Source: Geobacteraceae bacterium
GTDB lineage: Bacteria; Desulfobacterota; Desulfuromonadia; Desulfuromonadales; BM103
Assembly: GCA_024641085.1 (NCBI GenBank)
Contig: JAHEDT010000002.1
Coordinates: 62,001 to 126,000 of the forward strand
Length of the DNA: 64,000 nt
Reading direction: 5' to 3'
Position numbers and translations under genes: made by a program. Positions within the stretch are counted from its first letter, which is position 1, and each line of letters begins with the position of its first letter. Below are positions 52,299 to 62,152 of the stretch, one piece after another. The notes under the pieces are model-generated. The model ran no database searches and was not told the origin of the DNA. It worked only from the letters and a program-made list of their open reading frames with translations.

Positions 52299-55200
52299 CT
52301 AAGAGACCTCCGGCCCCTGATGAGCCACGTCCTGCTTCCCGTAACCGAAGAACCGCACTTTGACCGCCGCCTGCAGACGGTCAAGGTAATAGTAGATGAC
52401 CGGGGTAATATACAGGGTCATCAGCTGTGAGACCAGGAGACCGCCAACAACGGCGAGGCCCAGGGCCCGTCGCGATTCGGCTCCGGCCCCGATACCGATG
52501 GCAATCGGCAGCGTGCCCATCAGGGCCGCCATGGTCGTCATCATGATCGGCCGGAAACGCACGATGCAGCCCTGGTATATCGCATCCAGAGGGGCCTTCC
52601 CCTCGGTCCGTTGGGCTTCCAGGGCAAAGTCGATCATCATGATCGCGTTCTTCTTGACGATACCGACCAGCATGATGATGCCGACAAAGGCGTACAGGTT
52701 GAGATCCTTGCTGAAGATCATCAGGGTGATCAGGGCCCCGAAACCTGCGGACGGCAGTCCGGAGAGAATGGTCAGCGGGTGGATGTAACTCTCGTAGAGG
52801 ATGCCAAGCACGATGTAGATGACCAGGATCGACAGGATCAGCAGCAGGACCAGCCCCTTGGTCGAAGCCTGGTACACCTGGGCAGCCCCCTGGAAGCCGG
52901 TGGTAATCGTCGCCGGAAGGCTTTGCGCCTGCTGCTGGATGGCGGTCACCGCATCGCCGAGCGACACACCGGGCCGCAGGTTGAAGGAGATGGTCACCGC
53001 GGTTATCTGGCCGAGGTGGTTCACCGACAGTGGACCCAGCCCGCGGTTTATCGTGACCAGGGAATGCAGCGGCACCAGTTCGCCGCTGGCGGCACGCACG
53101 TAGAGCAGCTCGAGTGCCGCCGGCTCGGTCTGGTAGCGCGGCTCCAGTTCCATGATCACCTGATACTGGTTGGTTGGCGTGAAAATGGTCGAGACCTGGC
53201 GGGCGCCGTAGGCCGAATACAGGGTGCTCTCGATCTGTTCCGCGGTGACGCCGAGCGCCGCGGCCCGGTCGCGGTCGATGGTCAGGTTGAGCTGGGGGTT
53301 CTTGATCTGCAGGTCGGAGGTGACATCCTGCAGCTGCGGCAGGTTGTTGAGCTGCTCCTCAAAGACCTCGGCGTTGGCATAGAGCTCGTCGCTGTCGGGG
53401 CTCTGCAGGACAAACTGGTACTGGGCCTTGGAGCTGACCGTTTCCAGGCGGATCGGTGGCGGATTCTGCAAAAAAATCCTGATCCCGGGGACGCCGTTGA
53501 GCTTCGGGCGCAGGCGCTGGATAATCTGATCGGCGTTGGCCGTGCGTTCACCGCGCGGCTTGAGCTTGATGAACAGAAAGCCGCTGTTGGAACCGACCCG
53601 TGAACCGGCGGCCCCCACCGAAGACATGAAGGCCTCGACATCAGGGTCCTGGATAATGATCGCGGCCAGCTGCGCCTGGTTGCGTTTCATCTCCTCAAAC
53701 GAAACCCCCTGAACCCCCTCGGTTGAGCCCCGCAGAGCGCCGATATCGTCCGGTGGAAACAGGCCGGTCGGGATCCGGGTGAAGAGCCACAACGTCGCCA
53801 TGGTGAGGATCACGGTCAGTGCCAGGATCGTGCGCCGGAAATGCAGCACCCGGGTGAGCGTCGTCTTGTAGAGCTGCAGCCAGGCGGCGAAGAAGCGTTC
53901 CATGAGGTTGTAGAGGTGGCCGTGCTGCTTGCCGGCGGGCGGGCGCAGGAAGCGGCTGCCGAGCATCGGGGTCAGGGTCAGGGAAACGAAGCCCGAGATC
54001 AGGATCGCCACCGCGATAGTTACGGCAAATTCGTGCAGCACGCGACCGAGCATCCCGCCCATGAAGAGCACCGGGATAAACACCGCAACCAGCGAAATGG
54101 TCATGGAGACGATCGTAAAACCGATCTCCTTCGAGCCCTTGAAAGCGGCGTCACGCGCACTCTCGCCATGTTCCATGTGGCGGACGATGTTTTCGAGCAT
54201 GACAATGGCGTCATCGACCACGAAGCCGACCGACAGGGTCAGGGCCATCAGGGTGATGTTGTTGACCGAAAAACCGAGCAGGTACATGGCGGCGAAGGTC
54301 CCGACGATCGACAGGGGCAGCGCCAGGCTGGGGATGACGGTCGCCGAGAGGTTGCGCAGGAACAGGAAGATAACCAGGATCACCAGCCCGATGGTCAGCA
54401 CCAGGGTGAACTTGACTTCAGCGACCGATTCGCGGATCGAACTGGAGCGGTCGTACATGACATTGAGTTCGACCGAGCCGGGGAGCTGCTGGCGGAAGCT
54501 GGGTAGCTGCCGGCTGATATTATTGACGACTTCGATGGTGTTGGTCCCGGGCTGCCGCTGAATGGCCAGGATGACCGCCCGGGTCGTTTGCTGCTTGTTG
54601 CTGAACCAGGCGGCAACCTTGTCGTTCTCGACGCTGTCGCTGACGGTAGCGATATCGGACAGGCGCACCGGGGCCCCGCCGCGAGAGGCAACCACCAGCT
54701 GGCGAAAGGCTTCCGCGTTGTACAGCTGGCCGCTGACCAGGATGGTATATGACTGGCTCTCCCCCTGCAGCCCGCCGGTTGGCAGGTTGACATTCCACTC
54801 CCCGAGGGCTTGTTCGATCTCATCGAGCCCTATTTTAAGGCTTGCCAGTTTACGCGGGTCGAGGCCAACCCGCACCGCATACTTCTGAGAGCCGTAGACA
54901 TTTACCTGGGCCACCCCGCTGACCATCGAAATGCGCGGGGCAATGACCGTGTCGGCATATTCGTTGACTTCGGAGAGCGGCAGAGTCGCCGAAGTCATCG
55001 TCAAGTAGAAAATCGAAGAATCGGCAGGGTTGACCTTGCGGATCGAGGGGGGGCTCGGCATCTCGCGCGGCAGGCGGCGGGCCGCCTGGGAGATGGCGGT
55101 CTGCACGTCCTGAGCGGCGGCGTCGATATCCCGGTCGAGCGCAAACTGAATGGTGATGATAGTCGAACCTTCACCATTGGTGGAGCTCAGGGAGTCAATC

Positions 55201-55427
55201 CCGGCGATGGTCGAGAGCTGGCGCTCTAGCGGGGTCGCCACGGCGCTGGCCATGGTTTCAGGGCTGGCGCCGGGGAGGCTGGCCCGGACCTGGATGGTCG
55301 GGAAATCAATGGTCGGCAGGTCATTGACCGCCAGCAGCTGGTAGGCGAAGGTGCCGAAGATCATGATCGCCAGCATGACCAGGCTGGTCATCACCGGCCG
55401 GCGGATGAACAGGGCCGACATGTTCAT
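52299..55427 (-). CDS. RND multidrug efflux transporter, inner-membrane pump
   Basis: The 1042-residue pump has 12 predicted transmembrane segments and two large periplasmic loops. The RND motifs GFVVDDAIVMLENIVRHME and MLVGIVKKNAIMMIDFALEAQ surround the proton-relay residues in TM4 and TM10 (DD and KK). It is most like the MdtB/MdtC and MexB-type branch. It takes substrates from the membrane or periplasm and pumps them through the adaptor and outer-membrane channel encoded just upstream in the same operon. Its start overlaps the adaptor stop by four bases. Confidence 0.95.
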   Translation of the reverse strand: MNMSALFIRRPVMTSLVMLAIMIFGTFAYQLLAVNDLPTIDFPTIQVRASLPGASPETMASAVATPLERQLSTIAGIDSLSSTNGEGSTIITIQFALDRDIDAAAQDVQTAISQAARRLPREMPSPPSIRKVNPADSSIFYLTMTSATLPLSEVNEYADTVIAPRISMVSGVAQVNVYGSQKYAVRVGLDPRKLASLKIGLDEIEQALGEWNVNLPTGGLQGESQSYTILVSGQLYNAEAFRQLVVASRGGAPVRLSDIATVSDSVENDKVAAWFSNKQQTTRAVILAIQRQPGTNTIEVVNNISRQLPSFRQQLPGSVELNVMYDRSSSIRESVAEVKFTLVLTIGLVILVIFLFLRNLSATVIPSLALPLSIVGTFAAMYLLGFSVNNITLMALTLSVGFVVDDAIVMLENIVRHMEHGESARDAAFKGSKEIGFTIVSMTISLVAVFIPVLFMGGMLGRVLHEFAVTIAVAILISGFVSLTLTPMLGSRFLRPPAGKQHGHLYNLMERFFAAWLQLYKTTLTRVLHFRRTILALTVILTMATLWLFTRIPTGLFPPDDIGALRGSTEGVQGVSFEEMKRNQAQLAAIIIQDPDVEAFMSSVGAAGSRVGSNSGFLFIKLKPRGERTANADQIIQRLRPKLNGVPGIRIFLQNPPPIRLETVSSKAQYQFVLQSPDSDELYANAEVFEEQLNNLPQLQDVTSDLQIKNPQLNLTIDRDRAAALGVTAEQIESTLYSAYGARQVSTIFTPTNQYQVIMELEPRYQTEPAALELLYVRAASGELVPLHSLVTINRGLGPLSVNHLGQITAVTISFNLRPGVSLGDAVTAIQQQAQSLPATITTGFQGAAQVYQASTKGLVLLLILSILVIYIVLGILYESYIHPLTILSGLPSAGFGALITLMIFSKDLNLYAFVGIIMLVGIVKKNAIMMIDFALEAQRTEGKAPLDAIYQGCIVRFRPIMMTTMAALMGTLPIAIGIGAGAESRRALGLAVVGGLLVSQLMTLYITPVIYYYLDRLQAAVKVRFFGYGKQDVAHQGPEVS

Positions 55428-56617
55428 TGAGCCGCTCCGGGAGAGGCTTGAGCGTTCGGCTCGGCAACCGGCTTGACCGCAGCGCCGACCCGCAGGCGCA
55501 GCTGCCCGTCGGTGACCACCGTTTCACCAACATCCAGGCCCGAATCGACCACCGCCTGAACGTCATCGCTGAAGGCCACTGTGACCGGGCGCTGTTCAAC
55601 GGTCTGGCTGCTGTTTACCACGTACACGTAATCTCCATCCTGACCGGCTTGAATGGCCCGGGTCGGGACCACCGTCGCATCTTTGCGAGTGGTCAGGCGG
55701 AGCTGGACATTGACGAACTGGCCCGGCCACAGCTGCCGGGAGGGGTTGGCGAAGGTCGCCTTGAGCCGAATGGTGCCGGTTGCCTGGTTCACCTGGTTGT
55801 CGAGAAAATCGAGCTTGCCCGTCATGGTCGCCTCTGCGGCGGAGACGGTCACCTGCATGTCACCGCTGGCCAGATGTTTTTTCAGTTCGGGCAGGACCTG
55901 CTCCGGCAGCGTGAAGCTCACCTTGATCGGCGAGGTCTGGTTGATGGTCACCAGAGGTTGGTCGGCTTCGGCCTTGACCAGGTTGCCCAAATCAGTGAAC
56001 AGCTCGCCGGTGTACCCGGAGATGGGGGCGAGAATCGTGCAGTTGTCAAGATCGATCCGCGCGCTTGCCTCGGCGGCCCGGTCGGCCAGGACCTGGGCTT
56101 CCAGGGTTGCAACATTGGTCTGAGCCTGGTCCGACTGCTCCGCCGAAACGTAGCCGCTTGCGGCGGCCGGGAGATAGCGCTGGGCCTGCTTGCGGGCATT
56201 TTCGAGAGCGGCCAGGTCTTTGGCCAGGGCGGCACGTGCCTGTTCAAGCCGGCTGAGATAGGGACGTGAATCGATGTGGAACAGCAGGTCGCCGGCCTTG
56301 ACCCGGTCTCCCTCCTTGAAACCAACCTTCTGCAGAATGCCGCCGATTTGCGATTTGACCGCCACCGAGGCAAAGGCTTCGGCCAGGCCGACGGCGCGCA
56401 GCTCGACGGGGACATCCTTGCGCACCACGGAGGCGATTTTGACCGGCAAGGGCTGTGCGCCGCCCTTGCCTTTGGCGGCAGGCGGCCCCGGCGGGTTTTC
56501 GGAACAAGCGGTTAAAATGAACAACATGCAGAGGACACCGAACCAACGGGCCGCCGCCCGCGGCGGACAAGCAAAGACGCTCTGGATGAATTCTGCCCTC
56601 TGGAAGGATTGCTTCAT
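55424..56617 (-). CDS. RND efflux periplasmic adaptor (MFP) lipoprotein
   Basis: The 397-residue protein has a lipoprotein signal (FGVLCMLFILTAC, lipidated Cys38). A biotinyl-lipoyl/hairpin region follows: VELRAVGLAEAFASVAVKSQIGGIL, ARAALAKDLAALENARKQAQRYL, then QTNVATLEAQVLADRAAEASARIDLDNCTILAPISGYTG. The beta-barrel domain ends KPVAEPNAQASPG. It bridges the pump and outer-membrane channel. Overlaps both neighbours by four bases. Confidence 0.93.
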   Translation of the reverse strand: MKQSFQRAEFIQSVFACPPRAAARWFGVLCMLFILTACSENPPGPPAAKGKGGAQPLPVKIASVVRKDVPVELRAVGLAEAFASVAVKSQIGGILQKVGFKEGDRVKAGDLLFHIDSRPYLSRLEQARAALAKDLAALENARKQAQRYLPAAASGYVSAEQSDQAQTNVATLEAQVLADRAAEASARIDLDNCTILAPISGYTGELFTDLGNLVKAEADQPLVTINQTSPIKVSFTLPEQVLPELKKHLASGDMQVTVSAAEATMTGKLDFLDNQVNQATGTIRLKATFANPSRQLWPGQFVNVQLRLTTRKDATVVPTRAIQAGQDGDYVYVVNSSQTVEQRPVTVAFSDDVQAVVDSGLDVGETVVTDGQLRLRVGAAVKPVAEPNAQASPGAAQ

Positions 56618-58143
56618 GGTTTGCTGTCTCCTGCCCTGTTGGTTTGAGCCAGTGGGTGGGCTTTTGCCGGTTCAACTTCGGCAGCATCCGGCCCATCCGC
56701 AGTGATTTCCCAGCCCCCGCCGAGGGCCTTGAACAGGACCACCAGGTTCATGTTCAGGCGTTGGGAGCTCACGATCAGCTGGTCCTGTGCCTGATAGAGG
56801 GCGCGTTCACTCAAGAGCAGATCGAGCATGCCGCTCAACCCGGCGCGATAGCGCCCCGAGGCCAGGTTCAGAGCCTGCTGCGCGGCGGTTGTTGCCGCGG
56901 CCAGGGACCGGTTGACCTCGGCCTCGCGGCTCAGGGCAAGCAGGGAGCTTTCGACCTCGGAGAGGGCACCGAGAACGGTCTTTTCATAAATGAGCTGGGC
57001 CTCTTCTCGGCGGGCCCGGTTCAGGTCGATGCCGGCCCGGATGCGGCCACCATCAAACAACGACCAGTTCACGGAGGGGCCGAAGGTCCAGTATCGATTA
57101 CTGCTGCTGAGCAGATCGCCGAGGCTGGTACTCTGCTGCCCGACCATGCCGTTCAGAGAGAATTGCGGGAAGAGCCTGGCAACCGCCACACCAATGTCCG
57201 CCGTTGCCGCAGCGAGCTGCCGTTCGGCGCGCCGGATATCGGGACGGCGCCGGAGCAGTTCCGAGGGAAGGACCCCCGGCAGATGAACGGGGAGAGAAGG
57301 TAATGCTCCGCGGCCGGCGAGTTGATCGGCAAGTACTCCGGGAGGGAGCCCGAGCAGCAGGTCGAGCCGGTAGCCCGCCTGACCGACACTGTCCTCGAGG
57401 ACCGGCAACTGGGCCCGGTTAAACGCCAACAGGGTTTCGGCCTGGGCGACATCAAGCCCGGTGCCTAAACCGCTGAGCTGGCGACCGCGGGCCAGCTCAA
57501 AGGATTTCTGCTGCGCCGCGACGTTGTCTTCCGCAGTGGTCAACCGCTGCTGACTGCCGCGAAGCTCCAGATAATTGCGGGTCACTTCTGCCTGCAGGGA
57601 AATCAGCACGTCGTTGCGGCTCTCTTGCGCGGCCGTGAAACTGGCCTGTGCCGATTCAACCGCGCGACGGGCTCCGCCGAAGACATCTATTTCCCAGCCT
57701 GCGTCGAATCCGACCTGGAAAAGGTCCTGATGCGGGCTACTGCCGCGCCCGGAATTGGCGTATTCACCCGAAAGACCAGCCGTCGGCAGGGTTGCGCCAC
57801 TGGCCAGAGCGTATTGGGCACGGGCCTGAGCAATCCGTGTGGCGGCCACCTGGAGGTCAATGTTCGCCTGCGTCGCGCGCTTGATCAGCGAGTCAAGCAG
57901 CGGATCATCGAAGAGCGTCCACCAATGCTCCAGCGCTTTGCTCCCGACCGCCCCACCCTCTGCCATGCCGGCTTCGCGCCAGTTGGCGGGCAGTTCCTGG
58001 CGAGGGGGCTGATAATCGGGCCCGACCGGCGCACAGGCGACAAAAACAGCGGCCAGCAATCCGCCCAGGAGGGGCTGAACCCAGGCAAAACCGCAGCGCA
58101 AGGGAGTGCGCCGATACTGCTTGCGATGTTTTTGAGGCGACAT
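56614..58143 (-). CDS. RND efflux outer-membrane channel lipoprotein (NodT/OprM family)
   Basis: The 509-residue protein has a lipobox FVAC (lipidated Cys37) and the TolC-like repeat: two long helical-hairpin halves, with ALASGATLPTAGLSGEYANSG and LLPSELLRRRPDIRRAERQLAAATADIGVAVARLFPQFSL. The motif RRPDIRRAE is diagnostic of the family. It is the first gene of the operon, with the adaptor and pump after it. No regulator gene adjoins, and the promoter should lie in 58144-58400. Confidence 0.93.
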   Translation of the reverse strand: MSPQKHRKQYRRTPLRCGFAWVQPLLGGLLAAVFVACAPVGPDYQPPRQELPANWREAGMAEGGAVGSKALEHWWTLFDDPLLDSLIKRATQANIDLQVAATRIAQARAQYALASGATLPTAGLSGEYANSGRGSSPHQDLFQVGFDAGWEIDVFGGARRAVESAQASFTAAQESRNDVLISLQAEVTRNYLELRGSQQRLTTAEDNVAAQQKSFELARGRQLSGLGTGLDVAQAETLLAFNRAQLPVLEDSVGQAGYRLDLLLGLPPGVLADQLAGRGALPSLPVHLPGVLPSELLRRRPDIRRAERQLAAATADIGVAVARLFPQFSLNGMVGQQSTSLGDLLSSSNRYWTFGPSVNWSLFDGGRIRAGIDLNRARREEAQLIYEKTVLGALSEVESSLLALSREAEVNRSLAAATTAAQQALNLASGRYRAGLSGMLDLLLSERALYQAQDQLIVSSQRLNMNLVVLFKALGGGWEITADGPDAAEVEPAKAHPLAQTNRAGDSKP

Positions 58144-58867
58144 TATGACACCGTTTTAAAATGGGCGATTGTTGGAGATTAAGGGAAGGGTTCGTTTTTG
58201 ACAACAGAAATTTAAACCGCTTCAAGGAAGACCAAGGGACGGGTTGGCAGGGGCCGGCGCCGGAGTCATCGTTTGCTCTGCGCCCTCCCGGCCATGGGTC
58301 AAGCACGGTTTGTCGAGACGGAAGGTGGCATGGAGCGAGCGTTTAAGCAAAAGACCGTTGTAAATCCCGGCCCGGCATGATTCTCACAGCTCCGGTCGCG
58401 CGACAAAAAAACCCCACAGTCAGGAGGATAACTGTGGGGCAACGGGTACTATGTTTAGGAGGTTTGAAGAAGGTTGTCTCGGACCCGCCTGCCACAGCAG
58501 GTCTTCGATGGTCGGATGATAGCGGACCGTCCGTTAAAAATATACGTGGAGACCCGTAAATTCTGAGTCGAGAATTCACGATGTCAAACTGTGTAAAACC
58601 ACAGGCCCTAACGCGGGCCGGTGACGGAAAAAGACGGCTGCGCAGCGCCAGCAGCAACCGGCGTGGAGACCTCGACCGGCCGTGCCCCCGACAAGCGCCG
58701 CTCAGACACAACCGCCCTTCGCCGCTCCGACGCCCCAACCCAATCATTCCCCCCCTTTACCTGTCCGCTTGATTGCGCTAGATTGGCGGTTAAACAGACT
58801 GTCGTCCGCCAACCCTAGCTTGTCACGTGATTGACTGCGCGTCCCGCGCGGCCTCATGGAGGTAAAT
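58144..58867. other. Intergenic gap between the efflux operon and the coiled-coil gene
   Basis: About 720 bases. It carries the decayed repeat A copy 3 (58403-58470). The efflux promoter should lie on the left. No supported gene; a short frame at 58377-58559 is formed by the repeat and has no independent evidence. Confidence 0.5.
58403..58470 (+). repeat. Dispersed repeat family A, decayed copy 3
   Basis: A-run, accccacagtc...aactgtggggc hairpin, then aacgggtactatgtttagga and ggtttgaagaaggttgtct. Hairpin, AGGAGG and the ttgaagaag start match copies 1 and 2, but the tatgggttttt section is shortened and ATG is TTG, so the frame reads KKVVSDPPA instead of KKYVLVNIL. Confidence 0.6.
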
Positions 58868-59608
58868 TTGAAGACCCTTTACCTGCTGCTCGTCATACTG
58901 TTCTGCACAACGACACTGCACGCCGAGAAGGTCTCCATTCTGACAGAACTCGAAATGCTGCAGGAAAAACTCTGGTACCTGCAAAGGGATATAGGGGCGA
59001 ACAAGTCCGCGCTTGAGGAACAGCAGAAGCAGCTCAAGGGCCTGGAGACCAGCATCAGCAAGGAACGGCAGCAGCTGAACAAGCGGCTCACCGCCCTGAC
59101 CCAGGCCGCCGCCGGCCAACAGGAGTTGAACGAGCGCCTCGCCGCTTTGAGCCAGGCAACCGCTGGCCAGCAGGAGCTGAATGAACGCCTCGCCGCCCTG
59201 ACCCAGGTCACCACCGATCAACAGGAGAAAACGGTGAAGGTGGAAAGCGGCCTGGTTGCGCTGGGCGAGTCCTTGAGCGGGCTGACCGCCGAGATCAGGC
59301 AACAGAACAGAGTCTTTTCCGAACAGGCCGATAAGCTTGGCGCCCTCGAGGCCTCGATGGCTGCGCTACGGGGTGAGCTGACCACCCGGCAGACGGGTGC
59401 CGGTCAGGAGCTTGTCGATCTTCGCAAGCAACTTGACGAGGCCAGCGCCCAAGTGATCGAAACCCGTGCCCAACTCGACGCACTGGGACAGGACGTCGGC
59501 GGCCAGCTCAGGCAGTTCGGTTACTGGGCCGCCGGTGGCGCGCTGGTTCTTTGTATCGTGCTGACCTTCGTGGTGGCCTTGCGCAAGGAAAGAGGACGGC
59601 GCTACTAG
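58868..59608 (+). CDS. Coiled-coil protein with signal peptide and C-terminal membrane anchor
   Basis: TTG 58868 has GGAGG at ideal spacing, and gives a clean signal peptide (MKTLYLLLVILFCTTTLHA-E). The 246-residue protein then has a long coiled coil (about 25-205) with an internal 15-16 residue repeat: QQELNERLAALTQAT-type units occur three times (residues ~75-125). A C-terminal transmembrane span (~218-236, YWAAGGALVLCIVLTFVVAL) ends in KERGRRY. It is thus held in the inner membrane with its rod in the periplasm. It resembles YbgF-type or scaffolding proteins in architecture only. Confidence 0.8.
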   Translation: MKTLYLLLVILFCTTTLHAEKVSILTELEMLQEKLWYLQRDIGANKSALEEQQKQLKGLETSISKERQQLNKRLTALTQAAAGQQELNERLAALSQATAGQQELNERLAALTQVTTDQQEKTVKVESGLVALGESLSGLTAEIRQQNRVFSEQADKLGALEASMAALRGELTTRQTGAGQELVDLRKQLDEASAQVIETRAQLDALGQDVGGQLRQFGYWAAGGALVLCIVLTFVVALRKERGRRY

Positions 59609-59749
59609 AGTGAAGAACATTTGCGGCAGGGGGATTTTCCATCCTCCTCGGAGAGGAGATAACCGGCAGGGGCAATGGCAGCAACAACCTCTATGTTTGC
59701 AGCTGACGCCCACACCCGCAAGGCTCCCTGAAGAGGCTGTGATACAGGG

Positions 59750-59989
59750 TCAATAATGAACCCGCCTTTCCGGACCGTAGTAGAGGATGCACAAATCACT
59801 TCTGCGTTTGGCTCGAACAGGGTCGGCACCAACCGTCGCCCAACCATTTGCGCGTCGGAATTTCAATATGTGATCGCTTTCGATCAATACATCGAGGACC
59901 TGCGGGGCGATGTGGTGACTGGTCCCGTCTCTCAGGGTCACCTCGACAAGTTGCGGGGCTTCCCTTCTCAAGACATTTTTTTGTGACAT
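59750..59989 (-). CDS. GSU3473-family small protein
   Basis: GGGAGGTC precedes ATG 59989. The 79-residue product contains VEVTLRDGTSHHIAPQVLDVLIESDHILKF, RRANGWATVGADPVRAKRR and YYGPERRV. This 'VTLRDGT...L..LI....I..F.R..GW..VG.DP.R.....Y.GPERR' pattern matches a small family known from Geobacter and relatives (GSU3473), from memory. The function is unknown; the PERR end resembles short C-terminal tails of signalling proteins. It is on the opposite strand from the coiled-coil gene and runs toward it. Confidence 0.65.
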   Translation of the reverse strand: MSQKNVLRREAPQLVEVTLRDGTSHHIAPQVLDVLIESDHILKFRRANGWATVGADPVRAKRRSDLCILYYGPERRVHY

Positions 59990-60442
59990 ACTGACCTCCC
60001 TGAAGAACCCCTTAATTGATACCCTGTTGCCACTACCGCCTCCCGGACAGGAGACTCAACGTCCGGGCATAAAAAAACCGCTGACCAGCATAATACCGGC
60101 GGCAGCGGTTGATGATTTTACGGGGTCTGAATTTTGGCGAGCAACTGCAATGTAGTCTCCGCTACCCCACCCCAGGTGCTAATCTAATGGAAAGGTAACT
60201 TCAAGTCAAACACTGTCCTTTCAAGCCCTCTCGAAAAACTATCAGGGGATCAAACCGCAAGCCTGCCGGCCATAGATGCTGGGAAAGCTATGGAAGGCCC
60301 CATCACCGAAGCTTTGATCGACAACTTCAGCTTGCATATTCAGGAAGATGCGTTTAGCTTCACGGAACAGGGCGAAGGGCCCTGCAACTGCCTTGCGGCC
60401 CTTAGCGGAAGATTTTGTTCAAGTTTTATGACTCTTTGCAGC
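59990..60442. other. Intergenic gap with minus-strand terminator-like hairpin
   Basis: No supported gene before the radical SAM start, apart from the in-frame extension from 60290 that could be a longer start of that gene. Hairpin at 60076-60110. Confidence 0.45.
60076..60110 (-). terminator. Terminator-like hairpin upstream of the GSU3473 gene
   Basis: aaccgctg and cagcggtt form an 8-bp stem; the A-run on its left becomes a U-run on the minus strand. It lies about 90 bases before the GSU3473-like start and no minus-strand gene lies upstream, so it may be a leader attenuator. Confidence 0.4.
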
Positions 60443-61528
60443 ATGAACACCTTCGAAACCGGACCCATTCGCCCCCCCAGCGAGGCGGGGAGTTATCTGA
60501 TCCGCCTGACCCGCGGCTGTCCCTGGAACAAGTGCCGGTTCTGCCGCACCTACCGCAGGCAGCGTTTCGAGATCCGAGACGTCGCCGAGGTCGAGGCTGA
60601 TATCGACGCCATGGCGCGCATCAGGGACGAGCTCATGAGCGGCCAGTCCGTGCACGACGAATACGGCTGGATGGTCAGCAATGCCCTGAACAGCGGCGGG
60701 ACCACGGCCTTCCTCCAGGATGGCGATTCTCTGGCCATGAAACCCGACGCCGTGCGCCGCATCCTCGGCCATTTGAAAGCACGTTTCCCCGAGATTTCCA
60801 GGATCACCAGCTACGCCCGCTCCAGGACCATGGCGAGCCGCACCGTCGCCGACCTGGCCTCCTACCGGGAACTCGGCCTCACCCGCATTCACATCGGCAT
60901 GGAGAGCGGGCATGACCCCCTCCTCGAGATCGTCAGCAAAGGGGCGACCGCCGAGGTCCATATCCGGGCCGGCCGGCGGGTCGTCGAGGCGGGCATAGAA
61001 TTGAGCGAATATATCATGCCGGGACTCGGCGGCCGAGAGCTCACCGCGGGACACGCCCTTGACTCGGCACGGGTTCTGAATGCAATCGGTCCTGACTTCA
61101 TCAGGCTCCGCACCGTGTGCCTCGGTCCGAGGCTGCCCCTCTGGGAGGAATTTTCCTCCGGCAGACTGACGCGCCTCAGCGACATCGATATTGTCAGGGA
61201 GATTCGCGCCTTCATCGAGGCGCTCGACGTCAAGACCTCACAGCTTGCCAGTGACCACATCCTCAACCTGCTCGGGGAACTGCAGGGGCAGTTCCCCACG
61301 GACAAGCAACGGCTTGTTGAGATAATCGACCGGTTCCTCGCTCTGCCGCGGGAAGAACGCGAGCTTTTTCAGGTTGCCCGGCGCGCTGCATTAGTAGAGA
61401 AGCTGGCCGACCTCGATCACCCGGGAATCCAGGCCAGAGCCAGGCAACTGCTTGACGAGATCTACCGTCACTACGGCAGGGATGGTGTCGAGGAGGCCAT
61501 GCGGGAGATGATGGAACGCTATATCTGA
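60443..61528 (+). CDS. Radical SAM protein (COG1032-like)
   Basis: Start at ATG 60443 (MNTFETGPIRPPSEAGS) gives 361 residues and matches the family N-terminus as remembered. In-frame starts at 60428 and 60290 exist, the last with GGGAAAG before it. The radical SAM triad is in TRGCPWNKCRFCRTYR (a C-x4-C-x2-C spacing seen in this family). Downstream are the LQDGDSLAMKP, SYARSRTMASR, HIGMESGHDPLLEIVSKGAT and YIMPGLGGRELTAGHA motifs of the barrel. The reaction is unknown. It stands alone on the plus strand. Confidence 0.85.
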   Translation: MNTFETGPIRPPSEAGSYLIRLTRGCPWNKCRFCRTYRRQRFEIRDVAEVEADIDAMARIRDELMSGQSVHDEYGWMVSNALNSGGTTAFLQDGDSLAMKPDAVRRILGHLKARFPEISRITSYARSRTMASRTVADLASYRELGLTRIHIGMESGHDPLLEIVSKGATAEVHIRAGRRVVEAGIELSEYIMPGLGGRELTAGHALDSARVLNAIGPDFIRLRTVCLGPRLPLWEEFSSGRLTRLSDIDIVREIRAFIEALDVKTSQLASDHILNLLGELQGQFPTDKQRLVEIIDRFLALPREERELFQVARRAALVEKLADLDHPGIQARARQLLDEIYRHYGRDGVEEAMREMMERYI

Positions 61529-61558
61529 ACCTGACCGACAACCGGGACCCGTGGCATT

Positions 61559-62086
61559 CTAGCCCCGCTCTTCGTCCCCGTTTCTGCGCATGCTATCGAG
61601 CAGGGCACGTTCCTTGCGAACCGCCGCGCTGCTATGCGACCAGAGGTAGTAGTTCTCCAGCCCCATGACGCTGATCCCGGCGAAAAAGACCGCCCAGAAG
61701 TTATCCTGTAGAATTCCGGATAGATGGTAGAAGGCATAGAAAGCGGCAAAGAAAGCAGCGTGCATCAGGCCCATATAGGGCTGGATATTGCGGCTCATAC
61801 GGGCGAGGGTGCGCACGATGCTCGAGAAGGCGTAGACGACCAGCGCCAGGCTGATCATCTCCCCCGGCGGCGGGGCGCCGAGAAATTTGTGTGCATCTTC
61901 AGTCAGGGCGGGGAAAATTGAAAAACCGTCATACGCGGCGAAGCTGACCAGCAGGAAAAGGACCATCGACCAGAGCCCGTACAAAGAAGCTCTTTCCATA
62001 CGACGGATGCGGGCTTCGATCCGCAGGCGCAGGTCTTCGCGTCCCGGGACCGGCTGCACTTCGGGATGTGGCCCCGCCTGGCTCAT
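61559..62086 (-). CDS. Membrane protein of the 'menaquinol oxidoreductase' type
   Basis: The 175-residue protein has about four transmembrane segments (~37-57, 74-90, 108-128, 131-150). A basic cytoplasmic N-terminus has RIEARIRRMERASLYG. The rest, with SGILQDNFWAVFFAGISVMGLENYYLWSH, resembles small subunits annotated as menaquinol oxidoreductase in Geobacter relatives. AAGGAG precedes the ATG. It is the last gene of the minus-strand set, 66 bases after the heme sensor. No heme-binding CxxCH is present. Association with the NrfD-like subunit's complex is inferred. Confidence 0.65.
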   Translation of the reverse strand: MSQAGPHPEVQPVPGREDLRLRIEARIRRMERASLYGLWSMVLFLLVSFAAYDGFSIFPALTEDAHKFLGAPPPGEMISLALVVYAFSSIVRTLARMSRNIQPYMGLMHAAFFAAFYAFYHLSGILQDNFWAVFFAGISVMGLENYYLWSHSSAAVRKERALLDSMRRNGDEERG

Positions 62087-62152
62087 TAGTCATCTCCTTC
62101 TGCCCGACCGGCGCATCATGCAACCGCGTCAGCCACAAGATGTCCTGCTGGC

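Noticed and set aside
58377-58559. Short frame downstream of the efflux operon
   Set aside because: It is formed by reading through decayed repeat A copy 3; no separate start or ribosome site except the repeat's own.
59605-59847. Minus-strand frame overlapping the GSU3473-like gene
   Set aside because: It lacks a ribosome site, and the overlapping 59750-59989 frame has both a ribosome site and a recognised pattern.
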